From NCBI GenBank assembly GCA_009746045.1, contig RPFO01000144.1:64001-109266 (forward strand): a stretch of DNA of 45,266 bases, in the 5' to 3' direction. Of the stretch, positions 9,476 through 19,073 are shown one piece after another (the first letter of the stretch is position 1; every line of letters begins with the position of its first letter). Position numbers and translations under genes: made by a program. The stretch comes from Mesostigma viride. Its lineage: Eukaryota; Streptophyta; Mesostigmatophyceae; Mesostigmatales; Mesostigmataceae. Under the pieces are notes generated by a model. It made no database searches, had not been told where the DNA came from, and worked only from the letters and a program-made list of their open reading frames with translations.

Positions 9476-10540
9476 CCCATTATGTTTTCCTTTCAGGTTG
9501 AAGGCTAGCGACTTCAAGCCTGACCCTGCCCAGCTAGGAGACTGACTCCAAGCTGACTGAGGTGCTGAGCAACTGACACCCATACTGCAACATCTGGACT
9601 GAAAAAGATGGGCCCCAGAACTCGTGCAATACTTGTGATGGCATCACGTTTAGCTCAACATGCCCGGGGAGTTCCTCCTCCTCGCGAGCTCACAAGGGAG
9701 ATAGCTATGCCTGTCTGCCTATCCAGGGAGTGCATCACCAGCCAAGAGAGCCATTGTAAAAAAATGCCAAGGTAACCGTTTAAGAGGTTCCATGTTGTTC
9801 CATCATCATCGCCCACTCAGAGAGAAAATACCCAGCCAGGCTGGGTCAACTGAGCTCAGGTTACCTGCAACCTGAGGAGTGACAGTGGACAGGTTTATTG
9901 CACCCTGCACTGTCCATGTTGTACCTGCACAACATGTGAGGACCAGCCACCCCTGCCCTGCACAGAGGGGGCTGAAGTCCGAGTGACAGGTGACAGGACT
10001 ATGACATCCTGGACCTGGCCACATTGCACCTGCACAACGTGGGAGACCAGCCACCCCTGCCCTGCACATGGGTGACTGAAGTCCTGGTGACAGGTGACAG
10101 GAATATTTCATCCTGCACCTGTGCTGAGCACGTTGTACTAGACAACATGACAGCACCCATGCCTTTACTGCCACTGAACAGTAAGGCCAGGTGGCCCAGG
10201 ATATCCACAGTGAACTGGGGTCCTGGGTAACCACCTGTCAAGGGAGCTTTGACCCTCCACTTGAATGGGGGCACCTGAGCCACTGAGCTCAAGGCCAATC
10301 CACCAAGGCATACGCCCTAGTGAATAAAGGTGTGAGATACATCCCATGCCCACCTATGAAGGTGTGCATAACGAAATTCCATGGTGTTGAGAAAATCAAA
10401 ACAGATTTTATTGGGCATAGGGCACGCAGATGTATGAAAACAGACTCCAACCAACCCCCCTGCTGGAAGCCACAACCTACCCCTTGGACCTGCCCAAGGG
10501 GTACTGGGTGACCTAGGCGGCCCTGGTGAACAGGACCCTG
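9476..10540 (-). other. E1 copy B 3' untranslated region
   Basis: Non-coding stretch matching 3737-4792 of copy A with scattered substitutions and small indels. It has the same diverged ~115-bp direct repeats and AATAAA signals on the minus strand. No other feature was seen. Confidence 0.7.
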
Positions 10541-12025
10541 CTAGGCGTCCCCCCTATGGGGCAGGGTTGCCTGCTTGCCATAGGGGTTCATCAAGTGGTA
10601 CAACAGCTGATATTGTTCAGCTGCCTGCTGAGGCACTTTAGTGAGTGCATCAGCAGCGTTGTGTTTGTCCTCCACGTGACGGGTGGACTCCCAGTAGGTG
10701 GACTCCTGTTTCAGGACCACCCAGTCAAGATCAGTGTGGACAGCATAGGGGTTAGCAAGGAAACTGAGGACTGACTGACTGTCAGTGAGCAAGTGTGCCA
10801 CCACCCCAGCATTGCTGCCTGCTTGCATCTGCAACCAAACCAGCACATGATTCAAGTACCTGGCATGAAGCACTGCTGACACCACTGCCCTGCACTCAGC
10901 AGCATTGCTGCTGACAGCCTTGCGTCTATGCAACCGGCTGTACCATGAAATGAGAGACAAGGGTGCATCATCATTCTGCACAAAATACAAGCCTGACTCC
11001 CTTGCCTGCAACTTGGTAATCTGCCTGGACTCCATGGAACTATCCATCATAGCTTGGATGTGAATGGTTTTGTGGAGATCCAAGGAGTGCAAGATAAGGG
11101 GAGGGCCCTCCTGGAGAGTTTTGGTGATGGCTTTGTGACCTACTTGCATCAAGACATCATCATCAACTCTGCTAACCACAGCCAGGTGAGGTGCACACGT
11201 TGAGCACAACCACCCCAGCTTGCCTCTAATGGTAGGACAGGCTCCAGGTTTGATTTTTGTTTGCAAAACCTCCAAGCAGCTGTGCATGTAATCATTGGGA
11301 GAGTAGAGTGCACACACCCACTGGTTTTGATGCTGCTGGAGTTGTAACATTGTGCCACAAAATTTTATGGCAGTGGTGCCCAGCTCTACTTGCTTGCCAA
11401 TCTCAAAATGCTGTGACACTTGTTGAATAAAATCATCCACAGCACGCCTTGGCCCAGCAATCAGCTGATCATCCCCATGCCACACAAAGGTGAGAATGCC
11501 ATGAGGGTGTGGGACCACAAAGAAGCAAGGGTCTATGTCATCATATCTAGCCCCTAACTTTTCAAACACAGCCTGAGCTGACATCCTGAAAATGCGAGGA
11601 GCTGATTGCAGCCCTTCAACACCTATGTTAGCTTTCAGGTACTGCTGAGGGATGTGTTTTGCCCAAACTCTGGGAGTGGAGACTACGTACACCTGACCAT
11701 GCCACACTTGTTGTGCTATCTCAGGTGAGCCTTTCAGGAAAGCCCTTTTAATGTCTGTAGCCTTACAGATATAGTCATCCCCATCATTGAGATGACCCAC
11801 AAAGACAGACAGCAAGATTTTTAGGGATGTTTGCTGAATGCCTGGCGTGTACAACTCTGCCTCTGTCAGATCAGTGGTGCCCTTGAACTCTGTCACACAA
11901 GGTCTAGCATGAAAGATGACTGACCCATCTGCTGCTGGCTTATGTTTACACACAAACTTCAGGCGCAAGTGCTTGCACCCTGCAGGCTTTTTGTCAATAG
12001 GTGTGACAGGGGAGTATGAGAAGGA
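10541..12025 (-). CDS. E1 copy B reverse transcriptase-RNase H
   Basis: Same frame as 2252-3736 of copy A; the 475 residues from position 11968 inward are identical to that copy. It contains TDIKRAFLKG, the HGDD box, and RNase H motifs MMDSS, AECRA, LTDSQS and ADALTK. It is in the -1 frame relative to the upstream integrase-protease frame, and no ATG supports independent initiation. Confidence 0.9.
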   Translation of the reverse strand, partial: SFSYSPVTPIDKKPAGCKHLRLKFVCKHKPAADGSVIFHARPCVTEFKGTTDLTEAELYTPGIQQTSLKILLSVFVGHLNDGDDYICKATDIKRAFLKGSPEIAQQVWHGQVYVVSTPRVWAKHIPQQYLKANIGVEGLQSAPRIFRMSAQAVFEKLGARYDDIDPCFFVVPHPHGILTFVWHGDDQLIAGPRRAVDDFIQQVSQHFEIGKQVELGTTAIKFCGTMLQLQQHQNQWVCALYSPNDYMHSCLEVLQTKIKPGACPTIRGKLGWLCSTCAPHLAVVSRVDDDVLMQVGHKAITKTLQEGPPLILHSLDLHKTIHIQAMMDSSMESRQITKLQARESGLYFVQNDDAPLSLISWYSRLHRRKAVSSNAAECRAVVSAVLHARYLNHVLVWLQMQAGSNAGVVAHLLTDSQSVLSFLANPYAVHTDLDWVVLKQESTYWESTRHVEDKHNAADALTKVPQQAAEQYQLLYHLMNPYGKQATLPHRGDA

Positions 12026-14284
12026 CTAAGAGGATCTGGCACTACCCATTCTTCCCTGGCCTTGTTAAAGGCCTCCACCCATTTTAGGAATCCTATGTGT
12101 GTGCGACAGTCTTGCTCTATCTGTTCATAAGAAAGAGGAGACATTTTAGCCACATCATGCTTGCCCAATCCAAATGAGTTGGGATGAAGTTTTTGGTTGT
12201 GAACCAGGTCTGCCACACAGGGTTCTTGCCCTGGGGCATACTTGGGTGTAGCAAATTTTACAGAAGCAATGTTGGTGTTAAGAAGTTTTTCAAGAGAAAT
12301 TTTGAAATGATTCAGATCAACACCACCCATGTCCTGGATGGATAGTCTATCACTGGATATGAGGACACCAGGGTAACAGAGAAAAGGATCCCCCAATAAA
12401 GCATTCCCTTTATAACCTTCCAAGACCTGAAAAGGAGTGGGGATACCGAGTATAGTCAACATGACCTGACCTAATACCTTGAGGGATGACTGCCCTGAGA
12501 AATCAGCCACATGGTGCCAGGGTGAAGGTTCCAAAGGCAAATGGGGCACAGCCAGGGCACTGATAATGCTGACCTGGGCTTGTGTGTCCACTGCAACCAT
12601 AAATGGGCTATTGTCATTCTGCCCAACCTTCCCCACCTTAGCTGATCCTGCAGCAGTTTGAGCTTTGGCTCTATGAGCTGCTTGTAAAATGCGAACAGCG
12701 TCTGCTAGGCTGCGTTTGGAAGGTGCAGCTAGTGGCTGAGCTATGTTCACACTTGTAGAGGTGATAGGTTGCTGATCACCTGTTTTGCCAATGTGACCCT
12801 CTGCTGCAGGGGGCCAATCCTGCAGTGACTGCCTGCAATCATCAAGGGTGACCTGGGTGTCACAGTGGGTGTGGCTCTCACACTCACCAGTGGGTGTTCC
12901 AAACAACCACTCACTGGGCAACGCTGGGATGCCAGGCAACTGTACAGGGCTGTCGGCCAACAGCTCTTCCTCCTCTGCCACGTCTGACACAGTTGGAAAA
13001 TACAATTTCATCCTGTGAGGTGAACACCTGTGAATTTTTCCCGTGTCATTGTGTTTAACTAACACTGTCCTGCCAGTGGTGTTAAACTTTAGGATGGTGG
13101 CTGGCCCATGCCAGGTACCCACCTTGCCTAGTCCCGACTCCTTGTAGAATAGGACCTGATCCCCTTCTCTGAAGGTGGGACGTGGATGCTTTGCATCCTT
13201 GACAGCTAACCTGCTAGCTGTCTGTGCTCGCTGTGCGTTGTAGAGGGCTAGTACCTCAGGTGGATAAATGCCTGCATGCAATCCATCTGGTGTAATGACC
13301 ACCCCTTGTGGGGTTTTCATGAGTGGCCTCCTGTTGAGGACTTGGCACAACCTGGTGGACCACAGAGCTCTGTCAGCATAGGACCCACTGTCAGCCAGCA
13401 GATTGCCATCTTCTTTGGCTACAAGGGTTTTAATGGACCTGATGGCCCTTTCAATAATGCCTTGCCTCTCATGATCTTCTAGCCCAGCCAGATCAATAGC
13501 CTCACACCCTGGTTCATTGGCAAGACATGTGAACTGCTGATCCAGTAACAATGCCTCCACAGGGTAGTACCTGGCCTGAGCAATCAAGAGAGCCCTGAGC
13601 AACTGTGTCTTGTCCATTCCAGGTAATGGTTCAATGGTTGTGTACCTTGACCATGCATCTTTAAGTGCCAAGTAAGATTGTCCTTTGATATGAAAGACAT
13701 CTCCTACCACCCTGCCCTTGCTCTTAGGTGGGGTAGCTACATGCCACTTAGGGGGTTTGGGTGCATTGAACTGACAATGCTGGCAGTGGGATCTGACCAC
13801 CTGGCATGCACGTCTGAGTGCTGCCCCCCCTATTGCTGCTGCCACCACCTCTGCACTCACTTCATGCCCATAAAGGAAATGCAACTGCAAAGCAAGCTCC
13901 TGAAAACTGATCTGAGCATCCTCTGCTGGGGACACTCTGCACACCTTGGGAACCATAGATGTGAAGGTTGGTTTAGAGACATAATCTTCTGAAACCAGCT
14001 GTAGCACCTTTCCAGAACTGCTCACTGCTCTGACAGTGGGGCATGCAGAAGAAGAAGGTGAAGCAGGCACACTCAAGCCAGCATGAGAGGGAGACTCACA
14101 CTTCTTGCCGTAAGGAGGCCGCTTGCAGTCCTTGGGGTCACCGTGGGGCGGCCCGTGGCACTTGTGGCACAGGACGTCCAAATGCCCCAGCTCGTCCACG
14201 TTCTTGCGGCAGGTGGGCCGCAGGTGGTACTTCATGCCACAGCGGGTGCACCGCTGAGAAGACTTGTCCTCCTTGTCCTGCTTC

Positions 14285-14340
<56 letters not shown>

Positions 14341-14676
14341 ACTGTTGTTGTTGTTGTTGCTGGAGCTGCCCCCCTTGGAGGGAGACTGCCCCTTACCCTT
14401 GCCCTTGCCCCAGCCCCTGCCCTTGCCCTTGCCCTTGCCCTTGCCCTTGCCCTTGCCCTTAAACATTTGTCCCAGCAGGGACTTGACTTCTGCCATAGTG
14501 ACAGGTCTCTTGCTCCTGTCTTCCCTCTCCCTATCCTCCTCCTCCCTCTCTTCCCCCCTGACCCTCTTTACAGAGGTGCCCATGGCCCCCTGGCTAAGGG
14601 GAGCCAAGGCCAGCTTGATATAATCCAATGCCTCCTTCATGTCCTCCCAGTACTTTGCCATTCCTGTGGCAAGCAT
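11959..14676 (-). CDS. E1 copy B Gag C-terminus, integrase and protease
   Basis: 905 residues from the ATG at 14676, though the frame stays open further upstream and this ATG is probably internal. In order: a charged segment (EEREEEDREREDRSKR), a run of GK dipeptides and a long Asn tract, the two Cys/His knuckles, integrase zinc finger (HX4H...CX2C), DDE core with 29-residue D-E spacing, GPY/F-like module, then the protease with VDTQAQVSII and LLGDPFL. The integrase-to-protease order is the same as in E2. It overlaps the upstream Gag frame (14637-15374) by about 40 nt and the RT frame downstream. Confidence 0.9.
14281..14460 (-). repeat. Poly-Asn and Gly-Lys coding microsatellites in E1 gag
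   Basis: On the + strand a run of TTG triplets (about 14286-14360) and a run of CCCTTG hexamers (about 14395-14460) encode, on the minus strand, about 24 Asn residues and about 10 GK dipeptides ahead of the zinc knuckles. They probably form a disordered, RNA-binding part of Gag. The tracts are prone to length change. Confidence 0.85.
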
Positions 14677-15374
14677 AGCGTAGGTGTTTTTGTCAAGTTT
14701 GAGTTTCTCAAGGAAGAACGCAGCAAGAACTTGTGATCTAGCTGCTGGACATCAGGACGTGCTTTGATGGCTAGCTCATATTTCTTTGTCTCAGCCACAT
14801 AGTCCACTGATGTGACCCTGTATTCCTCTACCCACCTGAATGCCCCATATATGTCCACAGATGAGGGGGTGGAGAGGAGGTCAGTTAGCTCCTTCATGAA
14901 AGCCTCCCAAACTGCCCTAGCCTGCGTGTCCTGCCACTTGGGATACCTACGCTGGAAGACAAGAATGAGATTCTGAATCTGAGAAGAGGACTGATGGTAG
15001 AAATCCCCCTGCATGAGAGATCCAAACCAATTCTTGACATTCAGTTCCTCCCTAGCCAGCTGCAGAGAGAGAAGTGCATGATTCCCCTGCTCCCTAGTAT
15101 ACCCCTCAGGCAGCCCCCTGACATTAATCCTATCCACAGGACGGTTTTCATTGTAAGTGGGCAACCTAGAGGGGGATGCAGGGGGAGAGGGAGAAGATGG
15201 TGTTGCTGCTGCAGCATTCACAGGAGAGACCTGCTGAGAGGGAAGTGCTACTTGAGTGAGCTGAGCAGGATGGGCAAACATGGGCTGTGTAGGAGGGTTA
15301 GACAACATAGGGGTGGGCTGGTGGGGGTGTGAGTGTGTGTCACTTCCCGCCTCCTGCTGCGGGCCTCCTCCCAA
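14637..15374 (-). CDS. E1 copy B Gag segment (capsid-like, frame c)
   Basis: 245 residues: a Pro/Ser/Thr-rich N-terminus and a helix-rich capsid-like part (PEGYTREQGNHALLSLQLAREEL, NWFGSLMQGDFY, VWEAFMKELTDLL, FRWVEEYRVTSVDYVAETKKYELAI). The biased composition stops near 14710, where the -1 frame takes over and gives a good continuation into the 905-residue frame. The overlap carries TTGACAAAAA. No recognised family beyond retroelement Gag context. Confidence 0.6.
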   Translation of the reverse strand: MGGGPQQEAGSDTHSHPHQPTPMLSNPPTQPMFAHPAQLTQVALPSQQVSPVNAAAATPSSPSPPASPSRLPTYNENRPVDRINVRGLPEGYTREQGNHALLSLQLAREELNVKNWFGSLMQGDFYHQSSSQIQNLILVFQRRYPKWQDTQARAVWEAFMKELTDLLSTPSSVDIYGAFRWVEEYRVTSVDYVAETKKYELAIKARPDVQQLDHKFLLRSSLRNSNLTKTPTLCLPQEWQSTGRT

Positions 15375-16117
15375 TCATGGAAGGTGGGAGAGAGGGACAC
15401 TTCATCGTCAGTAGGGTTAGTAAGATCATGATGCAACCAGGTAGGCAGAGTTAGCCACCTACCCGCCCCTCTCAGGATGGCGTTGTGCAGGAGCTCCAGC
15501 AAACGCACCAGACGCACCCTGCTGCCCTGCACCCTCCTCCCTGAGAGGAGAGCCTGCAGGGCAGGCAGCAGGTCGTCGCACACCCTACGTGTGCCCGCTT
15601 GGAGGTTGGGCAGGCCCAGGATGTGCGTGATGATTGCACACACCAGGCTGCCCGCCTCCGCGACGTGCATCTGCTGGCTCCTGTCGGCCAGCCCACGGAA
15701 GGAGGCTGTGGCTGTCTGTATGGCACGCCACACGGCCTCATCACCCAGGGTGATGAAGTCGCGACCTTGCAGGTCGCCCTCCAGCAGTGCTGGTTGCTGC
15801 CCAGCTGCGGTGGGACCCTGGGGCCCCTCCGGCCCTGCCAGGGACTTGTCCTTGTTGCGACTAGAGGGGGCCTGCCCCCCAGAGCCGCTGGAGGTGCCCG
15901 TGACACCCTCCATGGGGGCTGCATCCCCCGCCAGCGCCGGAGGCGCCGGCGTCGCTGCCGGGGTCCCTGCGACCCCGGGCGCTTGTGTCGCCGCCGGGGT
16001 CCCTGCGACCCCGGTGGCCTCCTCAGCCACCTGGCCCCCCACGCTGGGCGGGGGAGCCTGCGGCTGAGGTTGGACCCTCTGACCTGCCAGAGGGTCCTGG
16101 GTGGCTTCACCACCCAT
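15248..16117 (-). CDS. E1 copy B Gag/5' ORF segment (frame b)
   Basis: 289 residues, of which about the first 240 look protein-like: Pro/Ala/Gly-rich linker with duplicated GVAGTPAAT, then a helical region (EAVWRAIQTATASFRGLADRSQQ, VCAIITHILGLPNLQAGTRRVCDDLLPALQALLSGRR). The tail (THTHTPTSPPLCC...) looks like out-of-frame sequence. A -1 step leads into the 14637-15374 frame. Function unknown. Confidence 0.5.
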   Translation of the reverse strand: MGGEATQDPLAGQRVQPQPQAPPPSVGGQVAEEATGVAGTPAATQAPGVAGTPAATPAPPALAGDAAPMEGVTGTSSGSGGQAPSSRNKDKSLAGPEGPQGPTAAGQQPALLEGDLQGRDFITLGDEAVWRAIQTATASFRGLADRSQQMHVAEAGSLVCAIITHILGLPNLQAGTRRVCDDLLPALQALLSGRRVQGSRVRLVRLLELLHNAILRGAGRWLTLPTWLHHDLTNPTDDEVSLSPTFHDWEEARSRRREVTHTHTPTSPPLCCLTLLHSPCLPILLSSLK

Positions 16118-16821
16118 GGGCGTGTTGGGGGCGTCTGCCGCCCCGCGCCCGTCGCAGGCGGCATCGCAGCCGCCTCACGCCTATCCGGGCCCCAGCCAAC
16201 TGGCGTGACTTGGGGCCACGGCCCCAACGGAGTCAGCGCGATCTCTGGTCTGGAGACCACGCGCAGCGCCTCTCTCTGGCGCTGCCTGGACGCCCACTGA
16301 TCAACAGTGCCGGGGTTGTGCCTCGGCCGATTGGCGAAACAGTACAGCCAAACCGCCACCTGAACCAGTGGGATCTGCATCCTAAGACGCCCCTCGATCA
16401 GCGTGTGCACCCGATGAACCTCTATCGCGTGTATCTGCTCATCTGGAAGCAACTGAAAACGATCGAGCAAGATCCGGCCGTTCACCGCAATGAACGCCGG
16501 GATGTCGTCCTCCCCAAGGGGGAGAAAATGGGGTGGGCGCCCGAACATGACCGGGGGCGGAACATGTTCCCCATACCGGTCAATGTCCATGGTGGCCATC
16601 TGTCGGCCCACGGAAAGGTTGCCAGACGTCGCAGGTGTCTGCGACGAAAGCTCAAGCGAAGGCCGAGGCCTCGCAGGCGGCACCTCGCCATCCTCCTCGG
16701 AGGAATCACTCCGCTCACGACCCCCGTCACCTGCGACGGGTGAACGTCGTGCCCGGGGGACCTGCCCCCCAGGTGCCATGGCGGACAAACCGCCAGTGGC
16801 AAACGGCCGCCCGCTCGCCAT
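15472..16821 (-). CDS. E1 copy B 5' ORF segment (frame a)
   Basis: 449 residues. The first ~240 look coding (MASGRPFATGG, MDIDRYGEHVPPPVMFGRPPHFLPLGEDDIPAFI, ILLDRFQLLPDEQIHAIEVHRVHTLIEGRL); the remainder is Arg/Trp/Pro-rich and typical of a wrong frame over GC-rich DNA. A -1 step at about 16100-16150 would join it to the 15248-16117 frame. It may be the N-terminus of Gag or a separate 5' ORF. Not recognised. Confidence 0.5.
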   Translation of the reverse strand: MASGRPFATGGLSAMAPGGQVPRARRSPVAGDGGRERSDSSEEDGEVPPARPRPSLELSSQTPATSGNLSVGRQMATMDIDRYGEHVPPPVMFGRPPHFLPLGEDDIPAFIAVNGRILLDRFQLLPDEQIHAIEVHRVHTLIEGRLRMQIPLVQVAVWLYCFANRPRHNPGTVDQWASRQRQREALRVVSRPEIALTPLGPWPQVTPVGWGPDRREAAAMPPATGAGRQTPPTRPWVVKPPRTLWQVRGSNLSRRLPRPAWGARWLRRPPGSQGPRRRHKRPGSQGPRQRRRRLRRWRGMQPPWRVSRAPPAALGGRPPLVATRTSPWQGRRGPRVPPQLGSNQHCWRATCKVATSSPWVMRPCGVPYRQPQPPSVGWPTGASRCTSRRRAAWCVQSSRTSWACPTSKRAHVGCATTCCLPCRLSSQGGGCRAAGCVWCVCWSSCTTPS

Positions 16822-17014
16822 CCCCGGGCGCCGGGCCCCACCTGCGGGCCCCGACGCCTGGGTTGGTCAGCGACCACCGTGCGGAAGGGACGTTGGGCGT
16901 CACCCTCGCATCGGTGGTGGAGGGCGTGCCCTCCGGCGAAAGGCGGGGTGAGGTGCGCCTGGCAGGCGCCTTCCCCTTGTTGTTGTTGCCGTTGTTGCCG
17001 TTGTTGGAAGCCAT
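16727..17014 (-). CDS. E1 copy B possible N-terminal Gag peptide
   Basis: ATG at 17014, about 46 nt after the 5' LTR, begins MASNNGNNGNNNKGKAPARR. This plausible polar N-terminus becomes low-quality after about 55 residues. To join the 15472-16821 frame it would need a +1 step, the only one in this direction, so it may instead be a separate leader ORF. Confidence 0.35.
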   Translation of the reverse strand: MASNNGNNGNNNKGKAPARRTSPRLSPEGTPSTTDARVTPNVPSARWSLTNPGVGARRWGPAPGDGERAAVCHWRFVRHGTWGAGPPGTTFTRRR

Positions 17015-17059
17015 ATCTTTTTTTTTGCTTGTAAAAAAAATATCGAACTTTTCAGTCCA

Positions 17060-17514
17060 AGTTGGATGGAGACTAGGGACGACGAACAACTGCGAAAGCT
17101 GAGAGCGAATGATGATTGTATTACAATAATACAATGAGAGAGCGATGAAAGCTGAGGGCTCAGAATGGAACTGGGCAGACTCGGGTGCTGTGGCACTCCC
17201 CAGTGCTACGCCTATATGCCTATGGCGGTGCTACCTGCAGCACACGACCAGTGGACAAGTGTACACCGCAATGCCATGCGACCACGTCACTAGCAACCAG
17301 CTAAGACTCGGCCCGTCAGGCCCGGCTACACCGGACCTGGCGGGTCGAGCTAGCACCTAGGAACAGTCTGGCACTAACCGCACATCGGTCCACATGACAC
17401 CTCAGTACCGTACACCCTGCCGTACTGTACTGAGGTGTCCCGCTCAGCCGCGGTAGGCAATACGCGGCGCGCAGGCCGGAAATCCGTGTGTCAGCCTAAG
17501 CATCTCATCTAACT
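17060..17514 (-). repeat. E1 copy B 5' LTR
   Basis: 455 bp. On the minus strand it starts AGTTAGATGAG and ends CATCCAACT, then TTGGACTGAAAAG. The TGG two bases inside could start a primer-binding site, but I could not match it to a tRNA 3' end. Confidence 0.9.
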
Positions 17515-17941
17515 GGAAAGTACGTGTGTGTTGTGTGTGTGACTTAGGTGTGTTGTGTGTGTGTTGTTTGCATGTTATTTGTCATGTGTTGGTGTTGTGG
17601 GGGGGGGGATGTACGTGTACGTGTGTTGTGTGTTGGTGTCTTATTTTTAGGTGTTGGTGTGTGTGTCGTGGGTGCAAACATTGTGTGTGTGTGTGTGTGT
17701 GTTGGGTGTGTGTTGGGTGTCTTGTGTGTTTGGTGTTTTTGGTAGGTGTTGTGTGTGCGTGTTTTCGGTATGTGTGTTGGGTGTCTTGTGTGTGTGTGGT
17801 ATGTGTTTGGGTGTTGTTGTGTGTGCAGTGTTGGGGCATGTGTGTGTGTGTGTTGGGGCATGTGTGTGTGTTGTGGCCTGTTAATTGTCATGTGTTGGTG
17901 TTGTGTGTGTGTGGGGGGGGGGATGTACGTGTGTGTTGTGT
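17515..17941. repeat. GT-rich minisatellite, middle block
   Basis: Continuation of the 8146-9020 array on the other side of E1 copy B, with the same landmarks (GACTTAGGTGTG, GTGCAAACATTGTG, TTAATTGTCATGTG, G-run then GATGTACGTG). Confidence 0.9.
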
Positions 17942-18421
17942 CACTACAATACGCTTCCGCGGACACCTTTTTCAGCGGGGAAAGTGCCCCCGGGCTTCCG
18001 GGGCAAATTCAGCAAGCGCTGCGGAACTTAGATACTAAAATTTCGTTTTTGGTTCGTACCGTACAGCCAATCATTTTGCGCCCGGATCAAATTGTGATCT
18101 GGTCACTGAACACGAAAATTTCAGCGGAACGTACGAAACACCAACGCAACTACAGAAAATTTTCAGTGACGAAACTGTAGTACCGTGTACCCAAGCAAAA
18201 TGTAGTAGGACTTCGCTAAATTCACGTTCGGAATTTTTCCCCGCAAGATTCCCCCGCAAGATTCCCCCGCACGATTCCCCCCGCTACATTCAGGCTCCAG
18301 TCGATGCTCGCCAAATGGCGCAAAAAAAGAAACATATGTTAAAATCAACGGTGCGAATCCTCGTTACCGCTCGGGTAACATTCTCACTCATTTCGCGTCT
18401 CCTACGAACCGTATTGTAGTG
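17942..18421. mobile_element. Short inverted-repeat element with CACTA-type ends (480 bp)
   Basis: Starts CACTACAATACG and ends with its exact reverse complement CGTATTGTAGTG (12-bp terminal inverted repeats), inserted in the GT-rich array. The flanks GT/GTGT are duplicated, but the repetitive target makes a 2-, 3- or 4-bp duplication indistinguishable. The interior has no coding frame and contains a triple CCCCCGCAAGATT-like repeat near 18240-18280. Probably a non-autonomous DNA transposon. The CACTA ends suggest that superfamily, but a clean 3-bp duplication is not demonstrated. Confidence 0.75.
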
Positions 18422-18920
18422 GTGTTACTTAGGTGTGTTATGTGTGTGTTGGGTGTGGGTGTCGTGGGCCGGTGCAAACATTGTGTGTGTGTGTGTTGGG
18501 TGTGTGTTGGGTGTCTTGTGTGTTGGTGTCTTGTTTTTAGTAGGTGTTGTGTGTGCGTGTTTTCGGTATGTGTGTTGGGTGTCTTTTGTGTGTGTGGTGT
18601 GTGTTTGGGTGTTGTTGTGTGTGCAGTGTTGGGGCATGTGTGTGTGTGTTGGGGCATGTGTGTGTGTGTGTTGGGGCATGTGTGTCAGTGTGTGTGTTGT
18701 GGCCTGTTAATTGTCATGTGTTGGTGTTGTGTGTGGGGGGGGCGGGATGTACCTGTGTGTTGTGTGTTACTTAGGTGTGTTATGTGTGTGTTGCGTGTGT
18801 GTGTTGGGTGTGTGTTGCATGGCTGTCTTGTGTGTTGGTGTCTTGTTTTTAGGTGTTGGTGTGTGTCTTGGGTGCAAACATAGTGTGTGTGTGTTGGGTG
18901 TGTTGTTCGTGTGTGTATGA
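18422..18920. repeat. GT-rich minisatellite, right block
   Basis: Same array as 8146-9020. Landmark GCAAACAT(T/A)GTGTG recurs at about 18475 and 18866, suggesting a higher-order unit of a few hundred bp. Confidence 0.88.
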
Positions 18921-19073
18921 AAATATAGAAAATTGTTATATTTGACGATAGTCATAGTGTACTACTAAAAACTTGTACATACATAGAGGTGGAGGTAGAT
19001 ATCCGCGGCGTAACAATATGCTAAAAATGATTTTCTTTTTACTATTTCATTCACTATTGCTTATTTCTTCACG
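18921..19073. other. AT-richer junction between two satellites
   Basis: Unique-looking sequence between the GT-rich minisatellite and the 40-bp satellite. An ATG at 19018 starts a short hydrophobic frame (MLKMIFFLLFHSLLLISS) that runs into the satellite; see findings. No other feature was seen. Confidence 0.5.

Larger units (their letters stand above)
9021..17514 (-). mobile_element. LTR retroelement E1, copy B (complete)
   Basis: A complete 8.5-kb element on the minus strand with 455-bp LTRs at 17060-17514 (5') and 9021-9475 (3') differing at a single base (9146 versus 17185). This implies recent insertion. GGAAA flanks both sides (9017-9021, sharing the terminal A, and 17515-17519), consistent with a 5-bp target duplication in the GT-rich minisatellite. 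Order of coding regions: 5' Gag-like frames, zinc knuckle, integrase, protease, RT, RNase H. Gag and pol are spread over frames joined by -1 steps. Confidence 0.93.

Noticed and set aside
14083-14736. Leu/Val-rich frames on the + strand over E1 gag (apparent membrane protein)
   Set aside because: They are the antisense of the poly-Asn and Gly-Lys coding microsatellites.
17942-18421. Full CACTA transposon
   Set aside because: Only 480 bp with no transposase; at most a non-autonomous derivative, and the expected 3-bp duplication is not demonstrated.
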